The notes: generated from the letters alone by a model not told the origin. A DNA stretch of 64,000 bases from Histoplasma ohiense (GCA_017607445.1 JAEVHH010000006.1:2108001-2172000), one strand, 5' to 3'; shown: positions 1 through 11,884, counted from the stretch's first letter. Numbers and translations: made by a program.

Positions 1-261
1 TCTCGCATTTTGTCTGTCATCGGTATTTCTAGCTCGATGACTTCAGCTTTCTTCCGGCCTTCCAAGGACTCTGCTACTGTAACCTGGAATCTTGGCCAGA
101 GGGACGGCTTCCGAAGAAATAGATTCCGCATTATGTTTGCTAGAGGGCTGAAGCCAATTGTGAAAGGTTCCGGAGAATCAGAGAAAGCTTTCAAAAAGCC
201 CACTTTGTTGAATTGCCGATATATACGGATAATAAATGCTTCCAACGAGGTGGCAACGATT
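1..261 (-). CDS. Possible partial exon of an unidentified protein, running off the left edge
   Basis: On the reverse strand about 85 codons stay open from near 261 to the window edge. Their composition looks like protein, including stretches such as KVGFLKAFSDSPEPFTIGFS and LRKPSLWPRFQVTVAESLEG. Just upstream in the reading direction is a pyrimidine-containing TTCTAG that could be a 3' splice acceptor, after which this would be an internal or last exon. I do not recognise the family. A forward 88-codon ORF overlaps it (10-276), but its composition looks less like a protein. There is no start or stop in view, so this is a weak call. Confidence 0.3.
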
Positions 262-1404
262 CTAGAACAAGTTTAATATACCACCGCAACTTTAGCAGGG
301 CTCAATAACTCTTACTTTTCAGCATGGAGAACAATTAAGCCAGTAATGGTTTCGGGATCAAGTAACTCTATTGGTTCTATTAGCAAACTGCTTAACTAGG
401 TGCAGAAGGGCAACTCAACTGGATAACAAATCGACAACCAATATCCGCGATGTGACACTCAGGATACCGCCTTGGGCGTACATTTTTTGCCTTATATTAC
501 ATCATGTCAGAGATAAATAAACAATAACTCTCGGTGTCACGAAGCATACCTCAGAGGAACAGTAGCTCTATCGGTATTGATCACTTTAAGGCCTCTGGCC
601 AGGGGAGTTCTGCTGACCGCATATTGTTCGGCGAGAGCTGTGTCAAGCATCAGCATCATTTACTGTGTCAAACACCGTGAGGATACGCACCTTCCCCAAT
701 CCATTCATTTTCTCGACTACCAGCACCCACCACTATGATAAGGTTATTGCCGGCTGCATCATATGAATGTAATAGATTCGTCACGATACGCAGCAGGCCA
801 AGGCCCCTTGCAAGAATTACTAGTTCATCCTCGGCTCTGAGTTCTGAGAACAAATCTTGCTGATATTGCTAGACAAGTTTGTTAGATCTTATTGATCTAT
901 GACCCACAGACATGCGATGCTTACAAGTGGCAGTGATAGCTTCACGACTGGGTTGGTTTGTTCGCCAGACATCAGGATTCCTTGAACCCTATTCGATACA
1001 AAGGCACATGGCCACGTGATTGATAGAATACGTGATGATTTCTGTAGAGGTATTGCTCATTATAATGAGACATGCGAGTGAAGCAACCGCCGAGCGAATA
1101 TCTTGACTTCGGACCCCCGTGCTTGTATTGTTGCGCCTACAGGGCTTCGACGACGAAAGCAGGATACCTACCAAAAGCAGACAGTGCGCCTGCTGCTATA
1201 AGCAAGCGGGTTCTAGCTCCTAAAAGCAGCCGCACCAACTTCCGTTCAGGGAAAATAGATATTCTGACGTAATCATCTCATCTTGACAGCTTCGTCTTCA
1301 GTTGTGTCGAGATCCTCAGCTTATCTTGTGATAAATCAGACATGTCAATGCTGTTCCCAATATAACACTGTCGCCCTTCCTCCCGTCGCCTTTATTCGCT
1401 CGCC
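262..1404. other. Intergenic region upstream of chs5
   Basis: No convincing coding sequence, RNA gene or repeat was found. ORFs here are under 70 codons and mutually overlapping. The last 300 bases probably include the chs5 promoter and 5' leader; no clear TATA box was identified. Confidence 0.5.
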
Positions 1405-2854
1405 ATGCTGATTTCTCTGACTGTTGGGAAGGTCGATGCTGGCGTCGCTGTCCTCCTGACTGAAGACAATCGACTTGTAAGCTATATCTATCCCCACCAT
1501 TTCCTTGCCTACACAGTTCCTATCACTTTCGGTGTTTATGTCACATTCAGCTATGACAGCGGTAGATGGCCTTTGAAGTATCACTGTCATATGGCCCCCT
1601 TTGTATCTGCTTCCCATTGCTCCATGAACGCTCTGCTTACATTGTTCACTGTAGATCGAATTTCCGTCTGTTCTCCTGCCAAAAAATATAGCATCAGGCA
1701 GCATCGTTGATATAACAGTGTCGCGCAACCTGGCCGCGGAAGCCGCAAGTGTTTCCACTTTCCAATCCCTGCAAAAGCGTATCCTACAAACCTATGGCAT
1801 CCATACACCGTCTGCACCTGTCCTGCGCCTCAGAAATGCGACTCAAACATCCCTTGTTCTTGAATGGGACCCAATCAACTTAGCCACCGCATCCCTCAAG
1901 TCGCTGTCCTTATACCGCAATGACTCCAAGGCAGGTTCAATTCCAAGACCAAAGGAGATGCTTAGCACCAAAATCAGCGGCCTTGCAATTGACACAGAGT
2001 ACACTTTCCACCTTGTTCTCCGCACATCTGCGGGCACTTTTAGTTCAGAGAAACTAGTTTGCCGTACGCACAAGATGACCGATTTATCAGGAATCACTAT
2101 TACTCCCGGCGTTCTACCCCAGAGTTTAAGGACATCGCTCGAAGAGGCTGTTGATCGGATTGGCGCCAAACTCATCGACACAGTGCGCATAGATACCACC
2201 CACTTCGTCTGTACGGAAGGCAGAGGTGCAGCTTGGGAAAAGGCTGTTGAAATGAATATTCCAGTTGTCCGACCAGAGTGGGTAGACGGATGCGAGCGAG
2301 AAGGTACCATTGTTAGTGTACGCGGGTACTACTTGAACGCGGATCCAAAATTGAGGCAAATAGGGCCGAGCGTGGGTGCGCAGTTACATCGCCAACGGGC
2401 CATGTCAAACAATAACAACTCCTCCGGTTCCGTTTCAACCGGGCGAATAGACCGCGTAAATTCAGCTTCCCGATCGCAACAACAGCCAACCGAGAAGGAA
2501 CTCCCAAGCCCGCCGTTGCCTGGTAGTGAGGCAAACGGACCATCGCATGAACAAGAATCAGATACTGAAGATGGAAATCGTGACTCAACTCAGTCTGCGC
2601 CACAGCCGCTGGCTAAAGACGAAAAAGAGAACATTAAACCAAGACAAAAAGATGCGGGATCGCCTGTCAATGAAAGGGAAGTGCCTCCTGCATATGGCGA
2701 CGCAGAGGCGGACTATGAAAGTGACACAGCAGAATCCTCAAATGGTGACTTGGCAGATAAGACATATCCTCAATCGCAACGAAATCAGGTTCCTAATGAC
2801 AAAAAGACGAACGGAACTGGGGGGGAAGGTGAGCTGGATGAGGTTCCTCTTTGA
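1405..2854 (+). CDS. chs5: Chs5-like exomer subunit (FN3 + BRCT), two exons
   Basis: Chs5 is the scaffold of exomer, the trans-Golgi coat complex that exports chitin synthase Chs3 and related cargo to the plasma membrane. I read two exons, 1405-1476 and 1655-2854, joined in phase 0 across a 178-nt intron with a GTAAGC donor and CTGTAG acceptor, giving about 423 residues. The N-terminus (MLISLTVGKVDAGVAVLLTE) followed by IEFPSVLLPK across the splice is the typical Chs5 opening. A fibronectin type III domain lies at about residues 75-165, then a BRCT domain (about 170-265, including HFVCTEGRG and a VVRPEWVDGC core), then a low-complexity acidic, Ser/Asn/Gln-rich tail. Without the first exon the ORF would begin only at the ATG at 1718, missing the conserved start. 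The protein appears intact, although the tail is shorter than in some orthologues. Confidence 0.92.
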
Positions 2855-3419
2855 GTTTTAGCAGGAAAGAAATGACCGTAGCAATATCATTGCCATTAAC
2901 CATTGTCTTCCCTGGACCCACGTTTTATTTTCTATGTTCCGCCGGATGCTGTCGAGCGGAGTCTACATGTCAAGGTTGAGTTGTGAAACATGGCTTCTTA
3001 AATTCGCCCTGCTGTTATTATTATTCTTTCTGTGCAAACTAGGAATAATGCTGATATTTCACATGTGTTATGCATTTGCGTATTTTGAAACCCTTGACTC
3101 TTTCCTTGCATGTCCTTGTTTAGCTTATCCCTGTTCCCTCTATATATAATTCCTAGAGCTAGCCTTCATGCAAATTTTCTTTTACTCTCTGTGTTGATAA
3201 TTTTATTATAATTTAGCTATCTCCGCAGTCTCAAGCCTTCAATGATATCCGATGGTGAAGGGATGACTGTCCATGGAAAACCAGGCTCTGTACAGATCTG
3301 TTTAAGCTATTTCCAAAAAAATAAAAATTTTGCTTGGGCTTGACTTCCCTCACCGTGTAGGTATTGTTCATTGGGGTAGGTTCCCACTTCATAGCCTTGT
3401 GGTGACATTTTGCTGACAT
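2855..3419. other. Intergenic region after chs5
   Basis: AT-rich, with presumed 3' UTR sequence of chs5 at its start. From about 3230 weak frames may be the decayed N-terminal half of the kinase that follows, but no kinase motif can be read there. Nothing else is supported. Confidence 0.45.
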
Positions 3420-4145
3420 GGACTTGATGCAGACCTTCAGCCGGATAATAATATTTTGTTTTCAACTGTTGGAGTTTTGCAAAATGAGCTTCTTTTGCCG
3501 CCTCCAGAGTTAAGTGTGGTCAGATGTCTGGAAGGAATGAGCCGAGATAAAAGCACCCCGGAATATTTGATGCGTTTGCAGAGATTTCGGGGTTTCCTGG
3601 ATGATGCAGACTTCTGCACACTCTTGGTTAGAACTGGTGATTTGGGCGGAGGTAAGAATTCATTATCGTGCCAGATTAAAATACCTAGTGTGAAACTCAC
3701 ATATCCTTATAGTTGTGTGGAATCAGCAATTTGATAAGCGGCCAGTAGCACCGAGAGCATTACGGGCTCCTGAACTTATATAGACCGAATCGTGTGGGAT
3801 GTTAGTATTGATATTTGGACTTTGGGTTGTCTGGTATGCCCAGCCTGGTCCCATCATCTAATTATTTTTTTTTTCTTGAATAGATCTTTGATTGAACAAC
3901 GAATGAGCCCCTCTTTGCTTTAGGAACTTTTTGCCTCACAGCAGAGCAAATCGGCAAAGAACACATTCATCTCATTGATCAGATTTTTGATAACAATGGC
4001 CAGATCAATGAGCACTTCACTGAATACCTGAAGGATAGATTACCGTCTGACTTCGGTGCAGAGAACATATCATACCTGGTGTCATTTCTTTCGTTGATAC
4101 TACAGATATATCCTAACAAGCGACCATTATTGAGTTTGAGGTGAT
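3420..4145 (+). pseudogene. SRPK-like serine/threonine kinase remnant (C-terminal lobe)
   Basis: Pieces of a fungal SRPK-type protein kinase can be read in order but in several frames. The catalytic loop DLQPDNN-ILF is at about 3432-3461, a GDLGG motif in the DFG position at about 3636, and an APE-equivalent region ALRAPELI followed by a stop and then WDVSIDIWTLGC at about 3750-3830. After a possible intron come LTAEQIGKEHIHLIDQIF and LQIYPNKRP near the C-terminus (about 3930-4140). The ATP-binding lobe is missing, there is an in-frame TAG after APELI, and frames shift. A multi-exon gene would explain some frame changes but not the stop or the missing lobe. Such kinases are numerous in Onygenales and Aspergillus and often decay. 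Confidence 0.7.
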
Positions 4146-4469
4146 ATCCGTCGAATTCTATCACCATTCGCCAATGCCTCGATACCCTTCTGCGAGTTCA
4201 TCCTAGAATTCTATATAAACTCATAAACAATGGTGGGAGAGAAACTGGTCGTCTGTGCATGAGTGAGGGTGATGGAGGAAAGAGGGGAGCTGGCACCCGT
4301 TGGTTCCAATTTCCTCTTGCCCTTGCTTTTATTTTCTTTGAGGCTATGTACGCAATCCATTACCCGGGTACTCTGTTCCTTCGAGGTCCAGTAGTCATCC
4401 GTGGCTGCCTCGAGGAAGCACTTCTTCCTATACTCCTCTAACCCAACAGTCTATAGACCCCGGGGGCAT

Positions 4470-5110
4470 TAAAGCGGAAATATCTCCGATGGGCAAATAA
4501 ACTTCGATGACTCGCTTGGAACCCTTCTGCCCTTCGCTCGGTTAGGAGTGGGTAATTTCTTGATATCTTTCACCAGAATCTTCAAGGCATCCTCGTTCTT
4601 GCGCGAAACACACATGTTTCCTGTGCGAATCGAGATAGAGCAATTCACTAAATCCTCAAGTGGACCGCCCGTGCATTAAATATTTAGAGTATCGTTCCAC
4701 GCCTCATCCACTAGGTGGTCAGCTCCTACTGCGCCGTCCACATACCTCTGGATACCAATATTAGCCGATTCGAAGCAGGATTTTGCAACAGATGTTGAGT
4801 GAGCTGCTTCTAATATGGTCGGACTGAGATTCCTGTCACTAGTAACCTGTAGTATTTGAGGCGTACGATGATTTCCTTTTGAATTTCATTCCTCAGAAAA
4901 AACTACGGTTTGTTTGGCTACAAGTACGGGTGGAAAAGGGGGGGAAGGGGGGGGGCTTACAGGTTTTCCGCATGTACAGTACTCTGCGATCCCCGTCCCT
5001 ATCGTCATAAAGCAAGTATGCGTCTGATAAACCGAGAGATGCCAAAGTTTCATGAAGGAGTTCCTCAAAAACCCGTGTCAACCCAATCCTTGGTTCTCCT
5101 TTAGTCAAGG
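4470..5110 (-). pseudogene. Patatin-like phospholipase remnant
   Basis: Reverse-strand fragments match a patatin-like acylhydrolase. A segment ending DAYLLYDDRDGDRRVLYMRK lies at about 4960-5075. A possible intron follows (GTAAGC donor by a poly-C run, CTGAG acceptor). Next comes GNHRTPQILQ...ILEAAHSTSVAKS...VDGAVGADHLVDEAW at about 4690-4876, corresponding to the family block that carries the catalytic Asp (DG[A/G]). After a TAA, in another frame, GPLEDLVNCSISIRTGN resembles the family's SIGTG segment. The oxyanion GGGxRG and the GTSTGG nucleophile elbow of the N-terminal half are not found, so only the C-terminal portion remains. The identification rests on motif order and is fairly secure; the function is lost. 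Confidence 0.6.
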
Positions 5111-7399
5111 AGAAATGATATCTTCCATAACTCCATCCCATCCCCCTCCCCCTTCACCCTTGCCTCTTTACTAGTGCTACCAATCAGGTTGAGCAATTCT
5201 CAAGGATTCACAGGAGCGACTTAATAGCGCGCTCCTCTCCTTGTGATTGACTGTTTCCATCGAGCCTTGTATTACTACGGTGTAAGGGCTAGAATGTCCC
5301 TGACATCTCTAAATTCCGAAGACAATTCCCGCCTATCCCCTTGTGTCATTACAATGGTATACAATTGTTACCAAGGAATAGCAAGCAAAGATCAATGAAA
5401 TTGAGAGTATGTCCACTCCAGTTTTTGTGCTTGCACTTCTTCCATTTCTGATGTTTTGGTGTTTTTCACTCTGTTGCCGGCTGGTCGAGTCGCGCCGCTG
5501 AAGATAGACGGACTTCCAGATATTCAAGCCACTTATATCTCCTGCACAGCCAATCACACCAGAAAGCACCACGCATATTAGTAGGCATTATCCTGGCCCG
5601 ACTCCTAGATTTGGTGTGGATGGTTGTGGAGGTTCTCGTGATGCGGGAAGAGAGCTCGAGTATTCAGGTTACGCTGGAAGGTCCCGGAAGCCTCGGCGGG
5701 ATTACAAATCGGACCTCTCGGCGTAGTGCTCGTAAAGGAAACCCCGATAAAGCTGACATCTGCTTCACGCGGTGACGTTTGTGAGTATCCCAAAAAGATT
5801 CTATGGCGAGAAAACGTTTGGACAAAGGAAGCCCGGGACGTGTGCTTCCAGCGGTGCCCGCCGCGACTTGTTTCTTAGACTGCCAGTCTACCCATTGGCA
5901 GCAGTTCTCCCAAGAATGCCCCAATTTTATCAATTGCGTTGTCAAAAAGGTATACCAACTCCACAAACATGGACTCCCAATCACCTCAGATTAGAATGGA
6001 CAATACAATGATACTGAGGCCTGGCAATGTCCTCAAGCCTAAGTTGTGGAAAGGTGAAATGAGATGATATCTCTCCAGATAGTAACCCCAGTAACTTGAG
6101 CGCCATCGTACTACCCAGGGACATCGCGATATCAGGAAGAGTTCACCTTAACATCTGGGAGAATAAAATCCAAGCGCCTATCAGATTCAGGCTGAATGAA
6201 CAAACCCCGATTTGGCACAGAATAAGTGACATTCATGCATGCCCTGGTTGATTTATGTCGCCAAACACCGTCTGGATATGTCCATCTCTGCCAGACCTCA
6301 TCTCCAACCGAAGTCAAGCTACTAAATAAGCTTACCTGCCATCCGCTAAGCCTCGTTTCGCTTAGGCAGCCCAGGCGGGAATAAGGCAAGTGGTGGTACT
6401 ATCACGATTCACGACACCGGGATCCTGCAGTTTCTGTCATCCAACTGCGACCAGAATTTTGAGCCGTGATGATGCAATCTTCTATCCTGCAAAATTGATT
6501 ACCAAGCAATTTATACAACTAGTTAGTTAACTTGGAAGTCTGATGTGCAGTTCATCTCCTCTCAAGACACGCTGAAAGGCCGTCGTCAGGATGAGACACA
6601 CCTAACTACCCTGTCCTTGTCGCATGCGAAAGAAATGCTCAAGTGGCGTCAGGGTCGAGGAAGCTAATATAACATGAGCTCCACATTTCACCATCGGCAT
6701 ATCTTTTTATGCAGGCTACACAACAACCCACGAGAAACGACGCAACAGGGCATGCATGCACTGGTAGAAGACGGAGGACTGGCACATCAGGGTCATCCCT
6801 GTGTGCTTGTCCCTATCAAGGCCAAAGGCCAATTACAGACTCGGGGTTACCCCGTACAGCAGCACCCTGTCCAAACACTTCTCTGCTGAGTATTGCTTGT
6901 TTTTGCGCCGCCTGTAGGGTTGTGGGATTGTTATGCAGCTCCGGCGTTTACTGTGCATTTCTCGGATTTAACTGTGCAAGTTCTTGTGAGCAACGGGAAG
7001 CACGGGACCGAAGCGATCCGAATCGCGAATACCTAGTTATCGGACCATGCAAACCCCAAACATGTTCTCCGTGCAGAGGCAGCGTCCACGGTCAAAAGTT
7101 ACTTCCCTTGGGGCAAGTCTCCACATCATCATAGTGCAGAGTTATGCGCAGCTGGGCGCAGTTGTGCAAGTTATGCAGGCGAGCTAACGAAGCCAACGGG
7201 TTAGTTAGTTGCCAACTTAATCTTGTCCCCTCATGAACCACCACCCACAACAAGAAGTTGGGATTGCCATGGATCCTCCACGAGGCCAGCCATTCTGGTC
7301 ACGCATAACTACGAAGTCATAGCGCCGGGAACAATTTCGATATGCACAGTCCGGGGCCTCAGGAGACCTCCAGCAGCGCCTGGCCAATTGCGGATGATA
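5111..7399. other. Gene-poor stretch with unassigned short ORFs
   Basis: No recognisable gene. Open frames at about 5690-6050 (+), 6132-6389 (-) and 6709-7134 (+) carry no motif I recognise and are interrupted. Composition is normal GC, with CpG not depleted, so the stretch has not been hypermutated like the core of the window. It could hold further decayed gene fragments. Confidence 0.4.
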
Positions 7400-7401
7400 T
7401 A

Positions 7402-7430
7402 CGGAGGGCGCTATCAAAAGAATTGCGCCG
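7402..7430 (+). repeat. Left TIR of the mariner-type element
   Basis: 29 nt starting CGGAGGGCGCTATC and ending TTGCGCCG. It is identical to the reverse complement of 8440-8468. Confidence 0.92.
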
Positions 7431-7667
7431 GCAAAAAGACAGCTAGACAGCACCATTAATCTTGGTGGAAATTCACGCTGTATTTTATACTGAATATTCA
7501 GCTCTTGATTATTCCTTGTCTCCACTGCCATTCAACATGGAATCTGTCACACTTTTTAACATGTAATCTGCCTGCCAATCTGCCATTTCACAGAGTCAGA
7601 TGAGTATTCTATTCCTCCACCTGCTTATGCCATCTTTCTTCTCTATACTCATTGCCACCTTTTAGCT

Positions 7668-7880
7668 CTATAATCCTTTCAATATGTATAGAAATCTGCT
7701 CAATCCATGTCTGTATCTTCTCTTATAGCAGATTCTTCTATATCTGCTTTCATATTCTAACTGCTTCTGTATGATTCTTAGAAGCTTCTTTCTTTTCATC
7801 ATTCTGCACTTCATCCAAGGCCAAGCTGCCTCAATCACATTGAGATCAGGCAAATTCCCACATCAAAGCAGCGGTTGAAT
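7668..7880 (-). pseudogene. Tc1/mariner transposase C-terminal remnant
   Basis: Reverse-strand reading gives IQPLL then GNLPDLNVIEAAWPWMK. This is the block around the third catalytic acidic residue of fungal DDE transposases (PDLNxIE), followed by a basic tail. Upstream catalytic Asp motifs cannot be read, and stops appear on both sides, so the gene is dead. Confidence 0.72.
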
Positions 7881-8439
7881 CTCATGAATATCATATATAT
7901 AACATTGAATATAGCGATCATAAGAAACCCGCACTAAGGTGCCAGTGCTAGGCCGAAATTGGTAATTACCCTAAAGATATGACATCTTATCAGATTTGAA
8001 ATCAAGACATTATCATGCCACTTGCATCATACTATGCCATCTACATCATATCAAGTTCGATCTGCCTACAATATTATGTGTATACAGCATAGCAGCTGGT
8101 CCCAATCTACTAGAGGCCAGCGGATCATTCTGATATAATCTGACCCCTATGTTCCACATTCTCGATATCTAATCATTTGATTCAAATCAATCCCCTTCGA
8201 TATATTACTGTATTATCTTCTATAACTTGATCCTCGTAGAGTCCTAAGGGCCTTCCTTGATATAAGCAGCGAGAGAGATCCTTGAACCGCCGCTTGCAAT
8301 GAGATATTTGAGAAAAAAGAGGAATCAATTCAGAATACATGGCAACCTCATATAAATAGAATGCAGGGTGATTCAAAGCTAAATGTAATTACTCATTAAA
8401 ACATGGTGGCGCTTCTTAGCTGTATAAATTGAATCTGGG

Positions 8440-8468
8440 CGGCGCAATTCTTTTGATAGCGCCCTCCG
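8440..8468 (-). repeat. Right TIR of the mariner-type element
   Basis: Exact 29-nt inverse of the left terminal repeat, followed by the second TA of the target duplication. Confidence 0.92.
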
Positions 8469-8470
8469 TA

Positions 8471-9366
8471 CTCTGTACTCTTGACTGTGTATGATGTTAC
8501 CGGATGTCGTTGAAAAGCTTCGGCGCGCGGTCGTCAAGTCGGCCTGGCGGATTTCGTGGTTGCAGCCGTCTCTCGAGACGAGGGATACTGCTTTTAGCTG
8601 CTTTATCCGATTTCAAGACGGTGTTTGCTGCCCCAACGGTGAAAAAAATCAAGTGAGATATAATTCCATGCACAGACCTTGCACTCCCTACTAGCCGTCA
8701 CCCCAATAGCCAACGGGATATTTGCAAGATGGCGTTAAAGTCCCGAAGCCGTGTTCTGGACCTGACACCAAGTTGCATGGTTATGAGCAAGGTAGGAGAA
8801 TGATGATAAAACACAACTGCCGAAAGCGCCCCCAAGAACTTACCCAATACGAGATGACTGCTGCTCTATGTGGGTTGGCTGGGGTGGGTGGCATCCCTCC
8901 TAGTGCCGGCCTTCCTCCTGCCGAGATGTTTAGCGGGGGGGAAAGCAGAAGAAGGATAAGCTTCCGTCAAGAATGGTAATAAATTCTTGCGGTTCCCCCG
9001 GCTCTGGGTCTTGACTTCCATGGAATTGCATGCGCCTCGCCGTTTGGGCTTATTTCCGATTCCAGCTTCAAGAAATCTTTTCTTGATTATTTTTTATTTT
9101 TTTATTTTTTTTTATCTTTATTTCTGCCTGCGGTTCGATGCTCTGTTGAGTTACTCGGTGCCAGTATTTGCTCATCAACGACATGGGATTTGACGCCCAT
9201 ATTTTGATAATCTATTTCCCGCTTTAGCTCTTAAAAGATAAGGGTGTGTGGAAGCAGAAGAGCGCTCTACGGATGGACCTGCTTTTGACTCCTCCAACCC
9301 GAATTAGAGAATAACTGGTAGATTAACATCCATACCTACTTGTGACCACCTAACCTCGACGTTCCA
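8471..9366. other. Intergenic region upstream of the MFS gene
   Basis: Two short forward ORFs (8491-8694, 8722-8979) have no recognisable motif. A T-rich tract occurs near 9085-9120. The last several hundred bases likely include the promoter of the transporter at 9367. No RNA gene or repeat was seen. Confidence 0.45.
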
Positions 9367-11444
9367 ATGGCGGCCAGCGACAGTACGTACCCGTGGGCCT
9401 CTTTTTATCACAATCGTCAATGCTAACAGAACTATAAGAAGCGTCAACGATTGTTGAACCTAACCTCGATGACGGTGCATCACTGTCCAGCCATTCTACA
9501 TCCCGGCCACACTCTCCCGAGAATAAACATGCCATGTCTACGAATGCAGCCGATCTAGAAAAAGGTTTGAACCTCCACAATGGGGGTGAGGACAAGTCCC
9601 CATCCCGAAACCAGTCCGAATCAGGGGGCGAATCCGCAGAGTCAAACATAGTCGATTGGGATGGACCCGACGACCCCATGAACCCGCACAATTGGCCAAG
9701 GACCAAAAAGATAGGCATCGTGGTAGTAATAGCAATGATCACTTTCTTAACGTATGCCTCTTCCATTCCTTCGTCGCAGAGACTACTTCCTCGTTTCCTT
9801 CGGTTCAACCATGACCAAAAAAAAAATAAAAAAAAATAAAAAATTAACGCTTTGTGACTAGGCCTCTTGGATCCTCCATGTTCGCCCCTGCTACTGCGGA
9901 GGTCATGAGCGAATTCAAAACGTCCAACCCAGAACTAACCTCCTTCGTCGTTTCCGTCTATCTGCTCGGGTACGCCTTCGGCCCCCTAATCATTGCACCG
10001 CTCTCAGAACTCTATGGGCGGATGTATCTCTACCACGTCTGCAATATCCTATTTATTGTTTTCAACGTTTCTTGTGCCGTTGCCCCCAGCTTAGACTCGC
10101 TTATTGTCTTCCGTTTCTTTGCTGGCGCAGCAGGTAGCTGCCCCTTGACCCTCGGTGCAGCCTCGCTTGCGGATATGATCAGGCAAGAAAAAAGAGGAGC
10201 AGTTATGGGTGCTTGGGTTCTGGGGCCGCTAGTCGGTCCTGTTGTTGGCCCAATTGCAGGCGGGTACCTGACCGAGGCGATGGGGTGGCGGTGGACGTTC
10301 TGGATTCTCGCCATTGCGGTTCGTATATTCAACCCTCTCACCTCGTGTGTGGCCATCACAAACTTGTGTCGCTAACTGCTTTCTCCTGTGATGTAGTCTG
10401 GCGTTGTCTCCATAAACACTTTCCTCTTCTTGAGTGAATCATGCCACCCCGTCCTTTTGGAGCGGAAAAGAAAACGCCTTGTCAAAGAAACTGGCAACCA
10501 CAATCTCAAGTCCGTCCTTGACACGGGCAAAACACCCAAACAACTATTCCTCTTCGCCATTATCCGGCCAACAAAAATGCTCTTCCTATCTCCTATCGTG
10601 TTTCTCCTCTCTCTCTTCATGGCCGTCGTCTATGGCTATCTTTACCTCCTCTTCACCACCTTCGCGGACGTGTTCGTTGAAAAATACAATTTCTCGACAG
10701 GTATGGCTCTATCTATTATCTATCTATCTTACTTCTTCAAAATATCTCCCATGCCCGCCAGCCCCCACTCCCCGAAGATCTTCAAAATTCATTACGTCAT
10801 CTAACCCCTATTATTAAACAAAATAGGAAGCGTTGGCCTGGCGTTCCTGGGCATTGGCGTGGGCTCGATCATGGGCCTCGCAATCAGCTCAGCATTCTCA
10901 GACACCATCCTTCAGCGCCTAGCGAAGCGAAACAACGGCGAGATGAAGCCCGAATACAGAATCCCGCTGATGATTCCGGGCGGCCTCTGCGTCCCCATCG
11001 GGCTGTTCTGGTACGGCTGGACGGCTGAGAAGGGCGTGCACTACCTCGCTCCAATCATCGGCACAGGTTTTGTCGGTGGGGGGATGATCATAATATTCGT
11101 ACGTCAATTCACTTTTTTCTTTCCTTTCTGTCTTTTTCTTTTCCTTTTAAGGACTAAATTGATTGATTTGCCTGTCTGCACCCTTCCAGATGACCGGATC
11201 CACCTACCTTGTCGACGCCTTCACGATCCACGCCGCCAGCGCCATGGCGGCCACCACCCTCCTGCGCTCCCTGGGCGGCGCGGTGCTGCCCCTCTGCGGC
11301 CTGAAGATGTACAACACCCTGGGCCTGGGGTGGGGCAACTCGCTGCTGGGATTCATTGCGTTGGCCCTGACGCCAATTCCTTGGATCTTCTACCAGTGTG
11401 GAGAGCGGGTGCGGACGAACAAAAGATTCCATGTGGAGTTTTAA
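9367..11444 (+). CDS. MFS multidrug-type transporter (DHA1 family), six exons
   Basis: A proton-coupled major facilitator of the fungal DHA1 drug:H+ antiporter type, expected in the plasma membrane. Proposed exons are 9367-9382, 9442-9751 (or from 9439), 9862-10318, 10397-10700, 10827-11098 and 11190-11444. All have GT/AG borders and compatible phases, giving about 537 residues. The soluble N-terminus is acidic and Ser-rich and ends in the family signature DWDGPDDPMNPHNWP. Then come the helices with motif A (PLSELYGR), RFFAGAAGS, the antiporter motif C (GPLVGPVVGPIAGGYL) and WRWTFW before the central loop (RKRKRLVKE). The second half runs from the RPTKMLFLSP helix entry to the stop, for 12 expected helices. 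The first intron has a CTAAC branch point and a tandem AAGAAG acceptor. No lesion was seen. The substrate cannot be told from sequence. Confidence 0.88.
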
Positions 11445-11880
11445 CTAACTAGAAAAATTAATAGATGTGCGAGGGGTTCCTTGGGTTTGTCGTTGGGGAA
11501 ATTATATGTATATTTTTTTTTTCATTTTTCTTGATTTTTACGTGCACTCACCCACGCACTAGAGAAAGGGAGGGAGGTAGAGGAAAAGGGAGCTCGAGGA
11601 ATGCATACCGACACCACCCTTTCATTTTCCATCATCATCATCATCATCATGATCGTCGTCATAGCATACACAGGCGTTGAATCTGTTTACAATAGATAAT
11701 AGGATATATGTGCATAGTACTTGTGATGCAGAGAGGTGTTGCAAAAAATACCACACATAACCCCATTTTCCTCGTAACTGTCTTAACTAACTAGTTAACG
11801 TAATTCCCAACCGAGCGAGCCACTAAATCCACTGTACACAGATCAATCATCTTTAAATATAATTTTTAACAACAATGAGC
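11445..11880. other. 3' flank of the MFS gene
   Basis: AT-rich sequence with T-runs and a purine-rich stretch, then a trinucleotide repeat at 11631. No gene seen. Confidence 0.5.
11631..11650 (+). repeat. ATC trinucleotide microsatellite
   Basis: Almost seven perfect ATC units, followed by GATCGTCGTC, a partly interrupted continuation. Confidence 0.85.
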
Positions 11881-11884
11881 AAAA

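Larger units (their letters stand above)
7402..8468 (-). mobile_element. Degraded Tc1/mariner-type DNA transposon
   Basis: A 1067-bp element bounded by perfect 29-bp terminal inverted repeats (7402-7430 and 8440-8468) and flanked on both sides by the dinucleotide TA (7400-7401, 8469-8470), the canonical Tc1/mariner target duplication. Inside, on the reverse strand, is a transposase relic with the PDLNVIE motif. At about 1.07 kb it is shorter than typical autonomous elements of 1.3-1.9 kb, so an internal deletion is likely. The interior is AT-rich with many stops, while the termini are untouched. Confidence 0.88.

Noticed and set aside
1405..1710. Unspliced 101-aa ORF as an independent gene
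   Set aside because: Only its first 24 codons match Chs5; the remainder is the intron of chs5.
5664..5984. 106-aa reverse ORF
   Set aside because: Competes with open forward frames over the same bases; neither shows a recognisable family.
6709..7134. 141-aa forward ORF rich in Cys
   Set aside because: No motif, overlapping competing frames and no plausible start or splice context; probably chance.
8491..8979. Two short forward ORFs right of the mariner element
   Set aside because: Under 90 codons, no motif, and no conserved start.
9350..9808. 152-aa reverse ORF across the start of the MFS gene
   Set aside because: Shadow frame of MFS exons 1-2; the forward translation has clear MFS motifs.
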